From an uncultured Christensenella sp. (GTDB taxonomy: Bacteria > Bacillota > Clostridia > Christensenellales > UBA3700), in contig CAJTZR010000012.1 of assembly GCA_910584035.1 (NCBI GenBank), forward strand, positions 1 through 27,447: a stretch of 27,447 nucleotides of DNA. The letters are read 5' to 3'. Positions 15,474 through 23,922 of the stretch are shown piece after piece. The first letter of the stretch is position 1. Each line of letters opens with the position of its first letter. A model generated the notes under the pieces. The model did not search any database. It was not told the DNA's origin and was given only the letters and a program-made list of their open reading frames with translations. A program made the translations under genes and the position numbers.

Positions 15474-17819
15474 TTAAACGCCAATTTGTTTTAGTAATTT
15501 TACCATTTGACGTGGGTCACTACTATAATAGTCTGCACCAATCTCTTTTGCGACATTTTCATTAAGCACTGCACCACCAACAAAAATAACAATATTCTTA
15601 TCCACACTGCGAACTGCTTTAATTGTGCGTTCCATATTTTTAACCGTGGTAGTCATTAATGCAGATAGTCCCAAAACTTTTGGTTTATGTTCCAAAACAC
15701 TTTCTACAACTTTCTCAACTTTAACATCTCTACCTAAATCAATTATATTATATCCATAATTTTGCAAAACTGTTTTTACAATATTCTTTCCTATATCATG
15801 AACATCACCCTCAACTGTTGCAAGCAAAACTTTCGCCCCATTCATTTCGCTATTATCACCTAGTGACAATTTGATAATATCACAAACACTTTTTGCTGCC
15901 TCTGCAGAACTGATAAGTTGCGGTAAAAACAACTTTCCACTTTCATACAAATCACCAACAATGTCCAACGCAGGGATAACTTGTCCCTCAATAATATCAA
16001 GCCCATTTTGAGTTTGCAACAACCTTTTAACTTTTTGTTCCGCCTTACTCTTAAGTGACTTTATAATGCAATCTTTTAAATCACAATCAACTTCAGTATT
16101 TGCAGTTGTAGTTTCTACATTTGCATAATTTTCAATATACTTAGTACCTTTAACATCCGCACCACTAATCAAATTGTACACTCTAAAGCTTTGCATCATT
16201 TCCGCAATGTTAGGATTGATTATTGCTAAGTCCAAACCAAAACTCAATGCCATAGTTAAAAAGTGACTATTAACAATTGTCCTTTGTGGCAAACCAAAAG
16301 ATATATTAGATACGCCAAGCACTGTTTTTACGCCTAACTTTTGTTTTACAATTGCAACCGCCTTCAATGTTTTCATAGCTTGTTCTTGCTCTGCACCTAC
16401 CGTTAAAGTCAAACAATCAATTATTAAATCTTCCTTTTTAATACCGATTTTCGTTGCTTTTTCAACAATCTTTTCAGCAATTTGCAATCTTTTTTCTACA
16501 CTATCTGGCACACCATTTTTATCAAGAGTAAGTCCTAAAACCATTGCACCATATTTTTTTGCAACTGGCAAAATTTTGTCAAGGACTTCGTCATCACCAT
16601 TAACGGAATTTATAATCACTTTACCATTTGCATATCTTACGCCAGCCTCAACAGCTTTTGGGTCGCTACTATCAATTTGCAAAGGCAAATCAACTACACC
16701 TTGCACAACTTTAACGGCAAGTTTCATCATTTCCGCCTCATCAATATTAGGTACGCCCATATTAATATCAAGTATATCTGCTCCAGCTTGATATTGCTCC
16801 ACAGCTTGGCTTTCAAAATATCCAATATCTCTATCATTAATTGCTTGTCTCATTAATTTTTTACCAGTAGGATTGATTCTCTCGCCAATTATCTTTGGAC
16901 TATCAAGTTCCAAATATCTAGTGCCACTAGCAAGACAAGAGCATTTTTTAACTTCTCTTTTTACAATTTGACAGCCATTAATCTTTTTCTTAAGTTCTGC
17001 AATATATCTTTCATCAGTACCGCAACAACCACCAACTAAGGCTACACCTTGTTTAACAAATTTAGTCATAACCTCGGCAAACTCTTCCGCAGTTACATCA
17101 TACTCGGTTTTTCCATTACGTATAACTGGTAAACCAGCGTTTGGTTTTAACATAATAGGCAAACTGCACTTATTAACCAATACATCAACAATACCATCCA
17201 ATTGTTTTGGTCCAAGTGAACAATTCGCACCTAACGCATCAACTCCAAGTCCCTCCATTGTTGCAATCATAGCTTCAATAGGAGTTCCAGCAAAAGTTCT
17301 TTTGTTTTGGTCAAAACTCATAGAGCAAATTACTGGTTTATTGCTATTTTCTTTAACTGCAAGCACCGCTGCTTTTAGCTCATACAAATCGCTCATTGTT
17401 TCAATAACAAATAAATCAACGCTATCATTTGCAATACAAACAACTTCCTTAAAAGTTTCGTAAGCAGTATCAAAAGTCACACTACCAATCGGCTCAAGCA
17501 ATTCGCCAATACTGCCCATATCCAAAGCTACATATCCGTGCCCAACCTCTTTTGTTGCATCTCTTGCAATCTTTATAGCACTTTCTATTACCTCTTTATA
17601 AGGATAATTTTTCATCTTTATTGCATTTGCACCAAATGTATTTGTATAAATAATATCCGCACCCGCTTTTAAGTATTTGATATGAATATCATACACAATT
17701 TTAGGGTCAGTCAAATTTAACATTTCAGGCTTACCACCCACTTTTAGTCCCGATTTTTGAAGCATTGTTCCCATTGCTCCATCTAAAACCAAAACTTTTT
17801 TACCAAATAAATCTACCAT
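15474..17819 (-). CDS. metH: Cobalamin-dependent methionine synthase lacking the activation domain
   Basis: Transfers a methyl group from methyl-tetrahydrofolate through cobalamin to homocysteine. At 781 residues it ends after the cobalamin domain; the classical enzyme has about 1200. Domains in order: homocysteine-binding barrel (about 1-275) with LDGAMGT, the zinc-ligand cysteine in GANCSLGP and the Cys pair in GGCCGT; pterin-binding barrel (about 300-560) with GERINPTGKK and DINMG; cobalamin cap and cobalamin-binding domain (about 580-781) with DVHDIG, giving D672, the cobalt-ligating H674 and G677. The C-terminal AdoMet-binding reactivation domain is missing and is encoded by the gene directly upstream (16 nt away). 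The start at 17819 has GAGGA 6 nt upstream. No internal break is seen, so this is a natural short form and not a truncation. Confidence 0.95.
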   Translation of the reverse strand: MVDLFGKKVLVLDGAMGTMLQKSGLKVGGKPEMLNLTDPKIVYDIHIKYLKAGADIIYTNTFGANAIKMKNYPYKEVIESAIKIARDATKEVGHGYVALDMGSIGELLEPIGSVTFDTAYETFKEVVCIANDSVDLFVIETMSDLYELKAAVLAVKENSNKPVICSMSFDQNKRTFAGTPIEAMIATMEGLGVDALGANCSLGPKQLDGIVDVLVNKCSLPIMLKPNAGLPVIRNGKTEYDVTAEEFAEVMTKFVKQGVALVGGCCGTDERYIAELKKKINGCQIVKREVKKCSCLASGTRYLELDSPKIIGERINPTGKKLMRQAINDRDIGYFESQAVEQYQAGADILDINMGVPNIDEAEMMKLAVKVVQGVVDLPLQIDSSDPKAVEAGVRYANGKVIINSVNGDDEVLDKILPVAKKYGAMVLGLTLDKNGVPDSVEKRLQIAEKIVEKATKIGIKKEDLIIDCLTLTVGAEQEQAMKTLKAVAIVKQKLGVKTVLGVSNISFGLPQRTIVNSHFLTMALSFGLDLAIINPNIAEMMQSFRVYNLISGADVKGTKYIENYANVETTTANTEVDCDLKDCIIKSLKSKAEQKVKRLLQTQNGLDIIEGQVIPALDIVGDLYESGKLFLPQLISSAEAAKSVCDIIKLSLGDNSEMNGAKVLLATVEGDVHDIGKNIVKTVLQNYGYNIIDLGRDVKVEKVVESVLEHKPKVLGLSALMTTTVKNMERTIKAVRSVDKNIVIFVGGAVLNENVAKEIGADYYSSDPRQMVKLLKQIGV

Positions 17820-17835
17820 ATATTATCCTCATAAA

Positions 17836-18486
17836 TTAAAAACTTTTTGCCTTGCTACACTTAACTTTACAATTGCCTTTTTGTGGGCAACTTAAACAAA
17901 TATTACTAAACAATTGCTGTTTATTTGAAAAACCTATAAACGCCGTAATAGACTTAAGTGGTGACATAAGGTAATTATCATTTACACTTATTCCAAGAAA
18001 TTTATCCGCACCTAAACTTGTTATCAAATGTTTTTGCAATTTAATATCTAAATCACCATATCCAGCACTAAACCTCATAGTTGCATACTTGTCACTAAAT
18101 TGCAATCGCAATTCCTCTTCCAAGCTATCCATTACACTCTCAACATACACGCTTGCAACTGCATCCATTACAACCGACCTTTTCATATCCACTTTGCTAT
18201 AAAAATCTATCTTTCTATCAACAGAAATTCCAAGAGTTACAGCCATAGTCGCAATTTGCTCACATTCGCAAAATAAATTGTTAATGTCATTACTTATTAG
18301 CGATATGCCTAAATCATTCAAGTAATAAAAACCATCTTTTTTTTGACAATCACTTACAACACACATTTTTTTTGGTGTACAAAAAGTTAAAAGTTCGTTA
18401 AAAACATCATCAATCAAGCTATCAAATTCGCAATCGACAGCTTTATAATTAAGATATTTTTTAACTAAACTTTTATCAATTTTCAT
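17836..18486 (-). CDS. Stand-alone methionine synthase activation-domain protein
   Basis: A 216-residue protein related to the C-terminal AdoMet-binding domain of MetH. The best evidence is RFSAGYGD (138-145), matching the RxxxGY AdoMet motif, and the flanking LEEELR...KYATM segment of that domain. It presumably binds AdoMet and helps remethylate oxidised cobalamin on the short MetH encoded next to it. The C-terminus carries four cysteines, C197-x2-C200-x5-C206-x3-C210, which could bind a metal or iron-sulfur cluster; the classical domain lacks such a cluster. The start has GAGG 4 nt before the ATG. It sits between metF and metH, 16 nt before metH, which supports the pairing. The family call is secure; the in-trans mechanism is inferred. 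Confidence 0.85.
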   Translation of the reverse strand: MKIDKSLVKKYLNYKAVDCEFDSLIDDVFNELLTFCTPKKMCVVSDCQKKDGFYYLNDLGISLISNDINNLFCECEQIATMAVTLGISVDRKIDFYSKVDMKRSVVMDAVASVYVESVMDSLEEELRLQFSDKYATMRFSAGYGDLDIKLQKHLITSLGADKFLGISVNDNYLMSPLKSITAFIGFSNKQQLFSNICLSCPQKGNCKVKCSKAKSF

Positions 18487-18695
18487 AAAACCTCAAACCA
18501 AAAATTATTAATTATCTGCAATATTTTTTGTTTTTAATTATTACTTATAAACTAATTATATTTTTCTTCAATCAATTGTTTATGCTTTCTTCTTGCAGTA
18601 TTATTATCTTTTCTCAATTCATAGAAACTTGCTTGTTTCCATAAGATATAATTAATTTTTTATGCCATATGTAAAATATAATTAAGCAAGAATAC

Positions 18696-19562
18696 TTAAT
18701 ATGTAAGCAACCCTTTTACGCAATTAAATATCCTTACTGCGACAGCTGGGTTATTCATAGTATACAAATGGATACCGCTAATATCACTAGATAATAATTC
18801 TACTATCTGCTCAACCGCAAAGCTTGTACCCGCATCAAACATTGCCGTATCATTTTGACCATATTTTGCAATAAGTCTTGTAAGTTCTTTTGGCATACTT
18901 GCACCAGATAAGGAAATTATCCTCTCAATTTGTCTAGTGTTGGTGATTGGCATAATACCAGCTTGTATAGGCACCTCAATACCAGCAATGTCTGCCAAAT
19001 CACGGAATCTATAAAATTCCTCATTGTCAAAAAACATTTGAGTAATTAGTCCACTTACACCGCTATCAACTTTTTTCTTAAGGTTGATAATATCTTGCTT
19101 TTGTGACGGACTTTCATTATGTCCAGCAGGATAACACGCTGCAAGCACATTAAATTTATCTCCCATTTTAGACTTAATATAGTAAATCAAATCACTAGCG
19201 TGTTCAAAATCACCTTTTTGAGTTACATTAGGATTTTTATCACCACGCAAAGCCAAAATATCTTTTACACCTATTTTATTTAAAGAATGCAAAATCTCAT
19301 CAATCTCTTCTTTCTTTGAACCAACACAAGTTAAATGTGCTACTGGCTTACTTTTGCCATTATCAGCAATTAGCTTGCACACCTCTACCGTCCTGTTATC
19401 CTTTGCAGTGCCGCCAGCACCATAAGTCACGCTAACAAAATCTGGCTTTAAATCTAATAACGAATCAGTAACTTCTTTTATCCTTTCAAAACTTGTACTT
19501 TGTTTAGGCGGAAACACCTCAAAAGAAAAAATATGACGCCTACAATTACTCTCATTTAACAT
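18696..19562 (-). CDS. metF: Methylenetetrahydrofolate reductase
   Basis: Reduces 5,10-methylene-tetrahydrofolate to 5-methyl-tetrahydrofolate, the methyl donor for MetH. The 288-residue single-barrel protein has the bacterial MetF signatures: FSFEVFPPK (E15 in the position of the catalytic glutamate), SVTYGAGG, AHLTCVG, ILALRGD (D108 near flavin N1) and the LITQMFFDN strand. The length is normal. It is the first gene of metF / activation protein / metH on the minus strand, followed by a 209-bp gap with no clear terminator, so co-transcription is likely but not certain. The short leader (about 50 nt) has no SAM riboswitch or T-box, unlike methionine genes of many Firmicutes. Confidence 0.95.
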   Translation of the reverse strand: MLNESNCRRHIFSFEVFPPKQSTSFERIKEVTDSLLDLKPDFVSVTYGAGGTAKDNRTVEVCKLIADNGKSKPVAHLTCVGSKKEEIDEILHSLNKIGVKDILALRGDKNPNVTQKGDFEHASDLIYYIKSKMGDKFNVLAACYPAGHNESPSQKQDIINLKKKVDSGVSGLITQMFFDNEEFYRFRDLADIAGIEVPIQAGIMPITNTRQIERIISLSGASMPKELTRLIAKYGQNDTAMFDAGTSFAVEQIVELLSSDISGIHLYTMNNPAVAVRIFNCVKGLLTY

Positions 19563-19616
19563 ACAACACCTATCCTTACTAATGCAAAATATATATCATT
19601 AGTTTTTTACCTTTTT

Positions 19617-19645
19617 ATATTAACACAAAAGCTACTAATTTGCAA
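19617..19645 (-). promoter_or_regulatory. Sigma-A-type promoter of metF
   Basis: On the minus strand TTGCAA (19645-19640), 17 nt, TAATAT (19622-19617). The leader can form a 6-bp hairpin CTAATG/CATTAG (19597-19602 with 19579-19584) just upstream of the Shine-Dalgarno sequence; its significance is unknown. Confidence 0.6.
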
Positions 19646-19684
19646 TTAAATAATAAATATTTATAATTTAGCATTATCACAATT

Positions 19685-20779
19685 TCAAATACTTACACGT
19701 AATTTTGCTAATACTTTTTTAAATAGTGGTTCGCACTTTCTGTAAAAATTCTTATATGCATTACAATATTCAATACTTAGCTTTTCCCTCTTACAACCTC
19801 CACCTCGGCAAATTTTAAAGAATTCACAACTTTTGCATTTTTCCTTTATTGCATAAGACTCTTTTAAAAAGTTAATTGCCTTTTCACTCATACAAATCGC
19901 ACGAAAATCGGTATTATTTATATTTCCAAGCAACCACTCGTCTGTACAATAAAAGTCACAAGGATATATATTACCATTGCCCTCAATCACAAATTGTCTT
20001 GAACAAGCACCATTCATACCGCATTGACTTGCACTGCTACCTCCAAAAAGCCTAACCAAATTATCCATACTACGTATACTTATGTAATTATCATTTAAAA
20101 AATCTTTTGCAAACATTTTAAAAAGCTTAATCAAATAATTTTGATATTGCAATTCTGTCATATATAATTCGCTTTCCTCAGTACTGCCAAATGGCTTTAG
20201 ACAAGGTATAAATTGTAAAAATCTATAGCCTTTGGACTTAAAATAGTTATAAATACTTTCCACATTATCCGCAAAATATCCAGTAACAACGCTTAAAATA
20301 TTGTAGTCAACATTGCTTTTTTCCAATATTTTAATTCCCTTTTCAATACTGGCAAAAGATTCGCTACCATCTGCCATAACTCTAAATTTGTTTGATATAA
20401 TATCACCATCAAGACTAACACCAATTAAAAAATTATTCTTTTTAAAAAACTCTGCCCACTCGTCATCAATTAGTGTTGCATTAGTCTGCAAACTATAATT
20501 TATTTTGCCACTATAGCCTATACTATTTACCTTATCAACAAAATATTTAAAGTATTCCTTACCAGCAAGCAAAGGCTCTCCACCTTGGAACACAATATAA
20601 ATAGTATCGCCATTTGCAAAGTCTGTCGCTTTTTTTATTAAATTATCAGTAGTCTCAAAACTCATAACTCCAAGCTGTCCATCTTTTCTGCTACTTACAA
20701 CTTGATTATAAAAACAATATTTGCACCGCATATTACATAGTCCCGATGCAGGCTTAACCATTATTGACAACGCTGGCAT
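19685..20779 (-). CDS. Radical SAM/SPASM enzyme, anaerobic sulfatase-maturase type
   Basis: Enzymes of this family oxidise a Cys or Ser of a type I sulfatase to formylglycine under anaerobic conditions. The 364-residue protein has the AdoMet cluster motif C15-x3-C19-x2-C22 at the same positions as the Clostridium perfringens enzyme, GGEPL (67-71), and a SPASM region with C253, C259, C274, C315, C318, C324, C329 and C339 for two further 4Fe-4S clusters. D275 in YPCDFY matches the aspartate proposed as base in that enzyme. I use the ATG at 20779, with GAGG 8 nt upstream and the cysteine numbering as support; the frame can be extended to a TTG at 20803 without a ribosome binding site. No sulfatase lies in the window, so the substrate is elsewhere or is another protein or peptide. 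Confidence 0.85.
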   Translation of the reverse strand: MPALSIMVKPASGLCNMRCKYCFYNQVVSSRKDGQLGVMSFETTDNLIKKATDFANGDTIYIVFQGGEPLLAGKEYFKYFVDKVNSIGYSGKINYSLQTNATLIDDEWAEFFKKNNFLIGVSLDGDIISNKFRVMADGSESFASIEKGIKILEKSNVDYNILSVVTGYFADNVESIYNYFKSKGYRFLQFIPCLKPFGSTEESELYMTELQYQNYLIKLFKMFAKDFLNDNYISIRSMDNLVRLFGGSSASQCGMNGACSRQFVIEGNGNIYPCDFYCTDEWLLGNINNTDFRAICMSEKAINFLKESYAIKEKCKSCEFFKICRGGGCKREKLSIEYCNAYKNFYRKCEPLFKKVLAKLRVSI

Positions 20780-20805
20780 ATCACTTACCTCACTAAAATA
20801 CAATT

Positions 20806-20814
20806 ATTATAACA
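20806..20814 (-). promoter_or_regulatory. Extended -10 promoter of the radical SAM gene
   Basis: On the minus strand TGTTATAAT (20814-20806) is an extended -10 element (TGn plus perfect TATAAT). No good -35 is present at 16-18 nt, which is typical of extended -10 promoters. The ribosome binding site follows within about 15 nt, so the leader is short. Confidence 0.5.
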
Positions 20815-21001
20815 ATCAATACATACAAATTCGATTGTGATTTTTATATGTAAAAATAATTTCCTTTAATAAAAACTTGTGCTAAATGCTATATTTTACA
20901 TTATTATACCACGCATTTGATATTTATTCAATAGGTTATTTTAGATTTTTTATAAAAACTTGCGAAAATCGGTACTAAATTCAATTTTTTACAAAACGCT
21001 A

Positions 21002-21030
21002 TTGCCAATTAGCATAAAACGTGATATAAT
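21002..21030 (+). promoter_or_regulatory. Sigma-A-type promoter of the YjbR-like gene
   Basis: TTGCCA (21002-21007), 17-nt spacer, perfect TATAAT (21025-21030). A second TATAAT follows at 21037-21042 without a matching -35. Confidence 0.7.
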
Positions 21031-21074
21031 ATTTGATATAATAAAAGCATTAATTTAGTACAAAAGGATAAGTT

Positions 21075-21755
21075 ATGAATAAAATTATACAAGAACTTTT
21101 TGAGCAATATAAAGTTAATAATGTTAAGTTACTTAACTACGGTTTTGTACTACAGAATAATATTTACACTTATACTACTTTAATAGTAAACAATCAAATG
21201 CAATTAACATTATCAGTAGATATGAAAGGCAATATTGATACACAAGTTTTTGATTTAGAAAGTGAGGAAGTTTACACATTATTTTTAGCAGAAGGTGCAA
21301 GTGGAGTTTTTGTAGGCGAAGTTAAAAACGATTACCAAAAAGTACTTATTGATATAAGGGAAAATTGCTTTGATAAAACTGTCTTTACAAGCGAATATGC
21401 TCTAAAAATAATTGATTATATCTACAATAAATATGGTGACAAGCCTGAATTTTTATGGGCAAAAACTCCTCGCAATGCAGTTTTTAGAAGATATGATAAT
21501 AAAAAATGGTATTGTGCGATGCTTACAACTAAGGCAAAGTCTATTGGTATTAATTCAGAAAATATTGTTGAACTTATTGATTTGAGAATGCCACTAAATT
21601 TACCAAGTCAAATTACAGATAATAAAAACTTTTTCCCAGCGTATCATATGAATAAAAATAATTGGATAACAATCAAGTTAGACAATTGCGATATACCTAT
21701 TGAAATAATTTTCACTTTTATAGATGTAAGCTATGATATAGCTGGTAAAAAATAA
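21075..21755 (+). CDS. MmcQ/YjbR-family protein
   Basis: A 226-residue soluble protein. The C-terminal half (about 112-222) matches the YjbR/MmcQ family: YGDKPEFLW, a NAVFRRYDNKKWYC segment, an IVELIDLR stretch, the FFPAYHMNKNNWITI signature, and a final helix beginning after CDIPIEIIF. Members have a CyaY-like fold and have been suggested to bind DNA, but no cellular role is firmly established. The N-terminal ~110 residues are a separate region common in Firmicutes relatives. AAGGA lies upstream of the ATG. It is probably monocistronic: the next gene has its own promoter 30 nt after this stop. No residue pattern suggests an enzyme. Confidence 0.8.
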   Translation: MNKIIQELFEQYKVNNVKLLNYGFVLQNNIYTYTTLIVNNQMQLTLSVDMKGNIDTQVFDLESEEVYTLFLAEGASGVFVGEVKNDYQKVLIDIRENCFDKTVFTSEYALKIIDYIYNKYGDKPEFLWAKTPRNAVFRRYDNKKWYCAMLTTKAKSIGINSENIVELIDLRMPLNLPSQITDNKNFFPAYHMNKNNWITIKLDNCDIPIEIIFTFIDVSYDIAGKK

Positions 21756-21787
21756 TAAAAAAGATAAAAATCATACTAAAAAAACAT

Positions 21788-21816
21788 TTGTAAAATTATA
21801 CATTTTATGATAAAAT
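21788..21816 (+). promoter_or_regulatory. Sigma-A-type promoter of the DUF1538/P-II operon
   Basis: TTGTAA (21788-21793), 17-nt spacer, TAAAAT (21811-21816), followed by a leader of about 25 nt and AAGGAG (21836-21841), 6 nt before the ATG. Confidence 0.6.
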
Positions 21817-21847
21817 AACTTATATACTAAAGAATAAGGAGCAACAA

Positions 21848-23374
21848 ATGTTAAAAGCATTATTACTAAAATTAAAAGAAGCATTAATTTCTGTATTGCC
21901 TATTGCAGTTATAGTGCTTATAATATCATTCACACCGCTTGTCAGTCTGTCAACTACTGAAATAGTTGCTTTTGCTGTTTCTGCGGTATTTTTAATTTTA
22001 GGAATTGGTCTTTTCAATTTAGGTTCAGACTTGGCAATGACACCAATGGGTGAACATATGGGTTCGGGACTTATCAAGTCAAAAAAATTAGTCGTTTTGA
22101 TAATGGTCAGCTTTATTATGGGTGTACTTATTACTATTGCAGAGCCTGACTTATCTGTACTTGCGGAACAAGTTAGCACAGTAATATCCCCTACAATATT
22201 GATAATGACTGTTGGCTTAGGCGTAGGACTTTTCCTTGTTGTAGCATTGCTTAAAATATTATTTAAGAAAAACTTATCAATGATTTTAATGTTTTTCTAT
22301 ATGTTACTATTTGCGTTGTGTGCGATTTTGATTGAGTGTGGCAAAGCTGATTTCCTTGCCTTGTCTTTTGACTCAGGTGGTGTAACAACAGGACCAATCA
22401 CTGTACCATTTATAATGGCATTAGGTTTTGGTATTGCAAACACAGTTGGTGGTAGGAATGCAAATGAAAACAGCTTTGGTTTAATTGCTCTATGCTCTAT
22501 TGGACCTATGATAGCACTTATAATGCTTGCATTATTCTCTAATGGTCAAATGGTTTATGAACTTGCAGACTATTCTGTGGAAGCAAGTTTATCTGGCTTT
22601 GGCAAAATACTTTTAAGCCATTCACTTGACACTTTAAAAGCTTTAGGTTTAATTGTACTTTTCTTTCTAATATTGCAGTTTACAATACTTAAACTACCTA
22701 CAAAAAAATTATTGCAAATAGGTATCGGCATAATATACACTTTCTTTGGACTTACAATTTTCTTTGTTGCTGTATCTGTAGGTTTTATGCCTGTTGGCTT
22801 TAAAATAGGCGAACAACTTGCTAATTTTAACCCTGCCGTTCTTGTAATAGCTGGTATAGTATTGGGTATGGTGGTTGTTCTTGCAGAGCCAGCAGTTCAC
22901 GTGCTTAACAAACAAGTTGAAGAGGTTACTGGTGGTGGTGTCAAAAAGATTGAAATGTTATTTTCGTTATCTATCGCTGTTGGCATCTCAATTGGACTAG
23001 CACTTATACGTATGATATTTAAATTTTCTATACTTTATTACTTGATACCAGGTTATTGTATATCACTAGGTCTAGCATTTTTCGTGCCAAGAATTTATAC
23101 CGCAATCGCATTTGACTCTGGTGGAGTTGCCAGCGGTCCGCTAACCTCAAGTTTCATATTGCCACTTGCAATTGGTGCTTGTGTAGCAATAAGTGGTAAT
23201 CCTCAAAGCGTTCTTACAGATGCTTTCGGCGTAGTAGCAATGGTTGCAATGACACCACTTATAACAATACAAACCTTAGGTTTTAAAGCTATTATGTCTG
23301 CTAAAGTTCGCAATAAGATTGCTATGAAACGTATTTTGTCAGCAGATGATGAGCAAATTATATACTTTGATTAG
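21848..23374 (+). CDS. DUF1538-family membrane protein with two homologous halves
   Basis: A 508-residue, highly hydrophobic protein with about 12-14 membrane segments, matching the DUF1538 family, whose function is not established. It is clearly an internal duplication: each half has an AEP motif (98-100 and 346-348) and an FDSGGVxxGP motif (174-183 and 422-431). The acidic residues E99/D175 and E347/D423 are separated by exactly 76 residues in both halves, and the halves are offset by 248. Paired acidic, glycine-rich motifs inside membrane segments suggest an ion-coupled transporter or channel, but this is inference and the substrate is unknown. It is the first gene of an operon with two P-II-like genes (next start 11 nt away), suggesting it is the target of those regulators. 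Confidence 0.85.
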   Translation: MLKALLLKLKEALISVLPIAVIVLIISFTPLVSLSTTEIVAFAVSAVFLILGIGLFNLGSDLAMTPMGEHMGSGLIKSKKLVVLIMVSFIMGVLITIAEPDLSVLAEQVSTVISPTILIMTVGLGVGLFLVVALLKILFKKNLSMILMFFYMLLFALCAILIECGKADFLALSFDSGGVTTGPITVPFIMALGFGIANTVGGRNANENSFGLIALCSIGPMIALIMLALFSNGQMVYELADYSVEASLSGFGKILLSHSLDTLKALGLIVLFFLILQFTILKLPTKKLLQIGIGIIYTFFGLTIFFVAVSVGFMPVGFKIGEQLANFNPAVLVIAGIVLGMVVVLAEPAVHVLNKQVEEVTGGGVKKIEMLFSLSIAVGISIGLALIRMIFKFSILYYLIPGYCISLGLAFFVPRIYTAIAFDSGGVASGPLTSSFILPLAIGACVAISGNPQSVLTDAFGVVAMVAMTPLITIQTLGFKAIMSAKVRNKIAMKRILSADDEQIIYFD

Positions 23375-23385
23375 GAGGTGGAATT

Positions 23386-23922
23386 ATGCCAAACAGATTT
23401 ACAAATAAATCTCAAAAAGAAAAATCACAAAATGAAAACAAAAATTCTACTGCCAATATCAATAGAAAAGAAAAAGTCAGTAAAGTTAGCAGTAATGCAA
23501 AAGTAAAACTTCCACAAAAAACAAAAGCTACTGCAAAAAATAAAAATAATCAAAACAAAGTTTCATCTAACAAACTTAAATTGCTTTTTACAATCGTTGG
23601 TCGTAATAAAGCGGAATATTATCTTGACTTAATTCAATCATTTGATGTAAATATGCAAGTTGCAATTCTTGCAAGCGGTATGGCACCAAAAAGTATGCTT
23701 GAATTACTTGGTCTTGCAAATAATGAAAAAGTAGTAATTGTAAGCGTTATTCAAGAAAGTAAAATATCTGATGCATTGGTCGCAATTGAGGAAAAATTCA
23801 ACACAATCAAAGACGGAAAAGGTATTGCATTTACAATTCCACTTACAAGTGTAATTGGCACATTAATATATGGCTTTTTGAGCAACAATAAAATGGCAGT
23901 CAAGGAGGAAAAAACAAAATGA
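23386..23922 (+). CDS. P-II-like protein with Lys/Asn-rich N-terminal tail
   Basis: A 178-residue protein. Residues 1-63 are a low-complexity Lys/Asn/Ser/Gln-rich tail. Residues about 64-165 look like a divergent P-II (GlnB-like) ferredoxin-fold domain: KLLFTIVGRNKAEYY, a helix and strand, VVIVSVIQESKISDALVAIEEKF, and the C-terminal GKGIAFTIPLTSVIG (144-158). Its last motif is nearly the same as in the next gene (GxGIAFxxPxxxVxG), so the two are paralogues. The region corresponding to the T-loop is short and lacks the tyrosine uridylylated in classical GlnB. P-II proteins are trimers that bind nucleotides and gate membrane transporters; here the obvious candidate partner is the DUF1538 protein encoded 11 nt upstream. 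Strong AGGAGGTGG before the ATG. The P-II assignment is from motif reading and moderately secure. Confidence 0.7.
   Translation: MPNRFTNKSQKEKSQNENKNSTANINRKEKVSKVSSNAKVKLPQKTKATAKNKNNQNKVSSNKLKLLFTIVGRNKAEYYLDLIQSFDVNMQVAILASGMAPKSMLELLGLANNEKVVIVSVIQESKISDALVAIEEKFNTIKDGKGIAFTIPLTSVIGTLIYGFLSNNKMAVKEEKTK

Noticed and set aside
18552..18659. Minus-strand open frame of 35 sense codons between metF and the activation protein, with a coding-like charged composition (ARRKHKQLIEEKYN) and no start codon
   Set aside because: At about 70% AT, a run of 35 codons without a stop has a chance of roughly 5% per frame, so it is not significant alone. It has no ATG and no ribosome binding site. A protein search with this fragment could revive it as a gene remnant.
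19563..19684. SAM riboswitch or T-box upstream of metF
   Set aside because: The predicted leader is only about 50 nt, with one weak hairpin and no terminator; neither element would fit.
20780..20803. TTG start of the radical SAM gene at 20803
   Set aside because: The GAGG ribosome binding site lies downstream of it, and the ATG at 20779 puts the cluster cysteines at the family's usual positions 15, 19 and 22.
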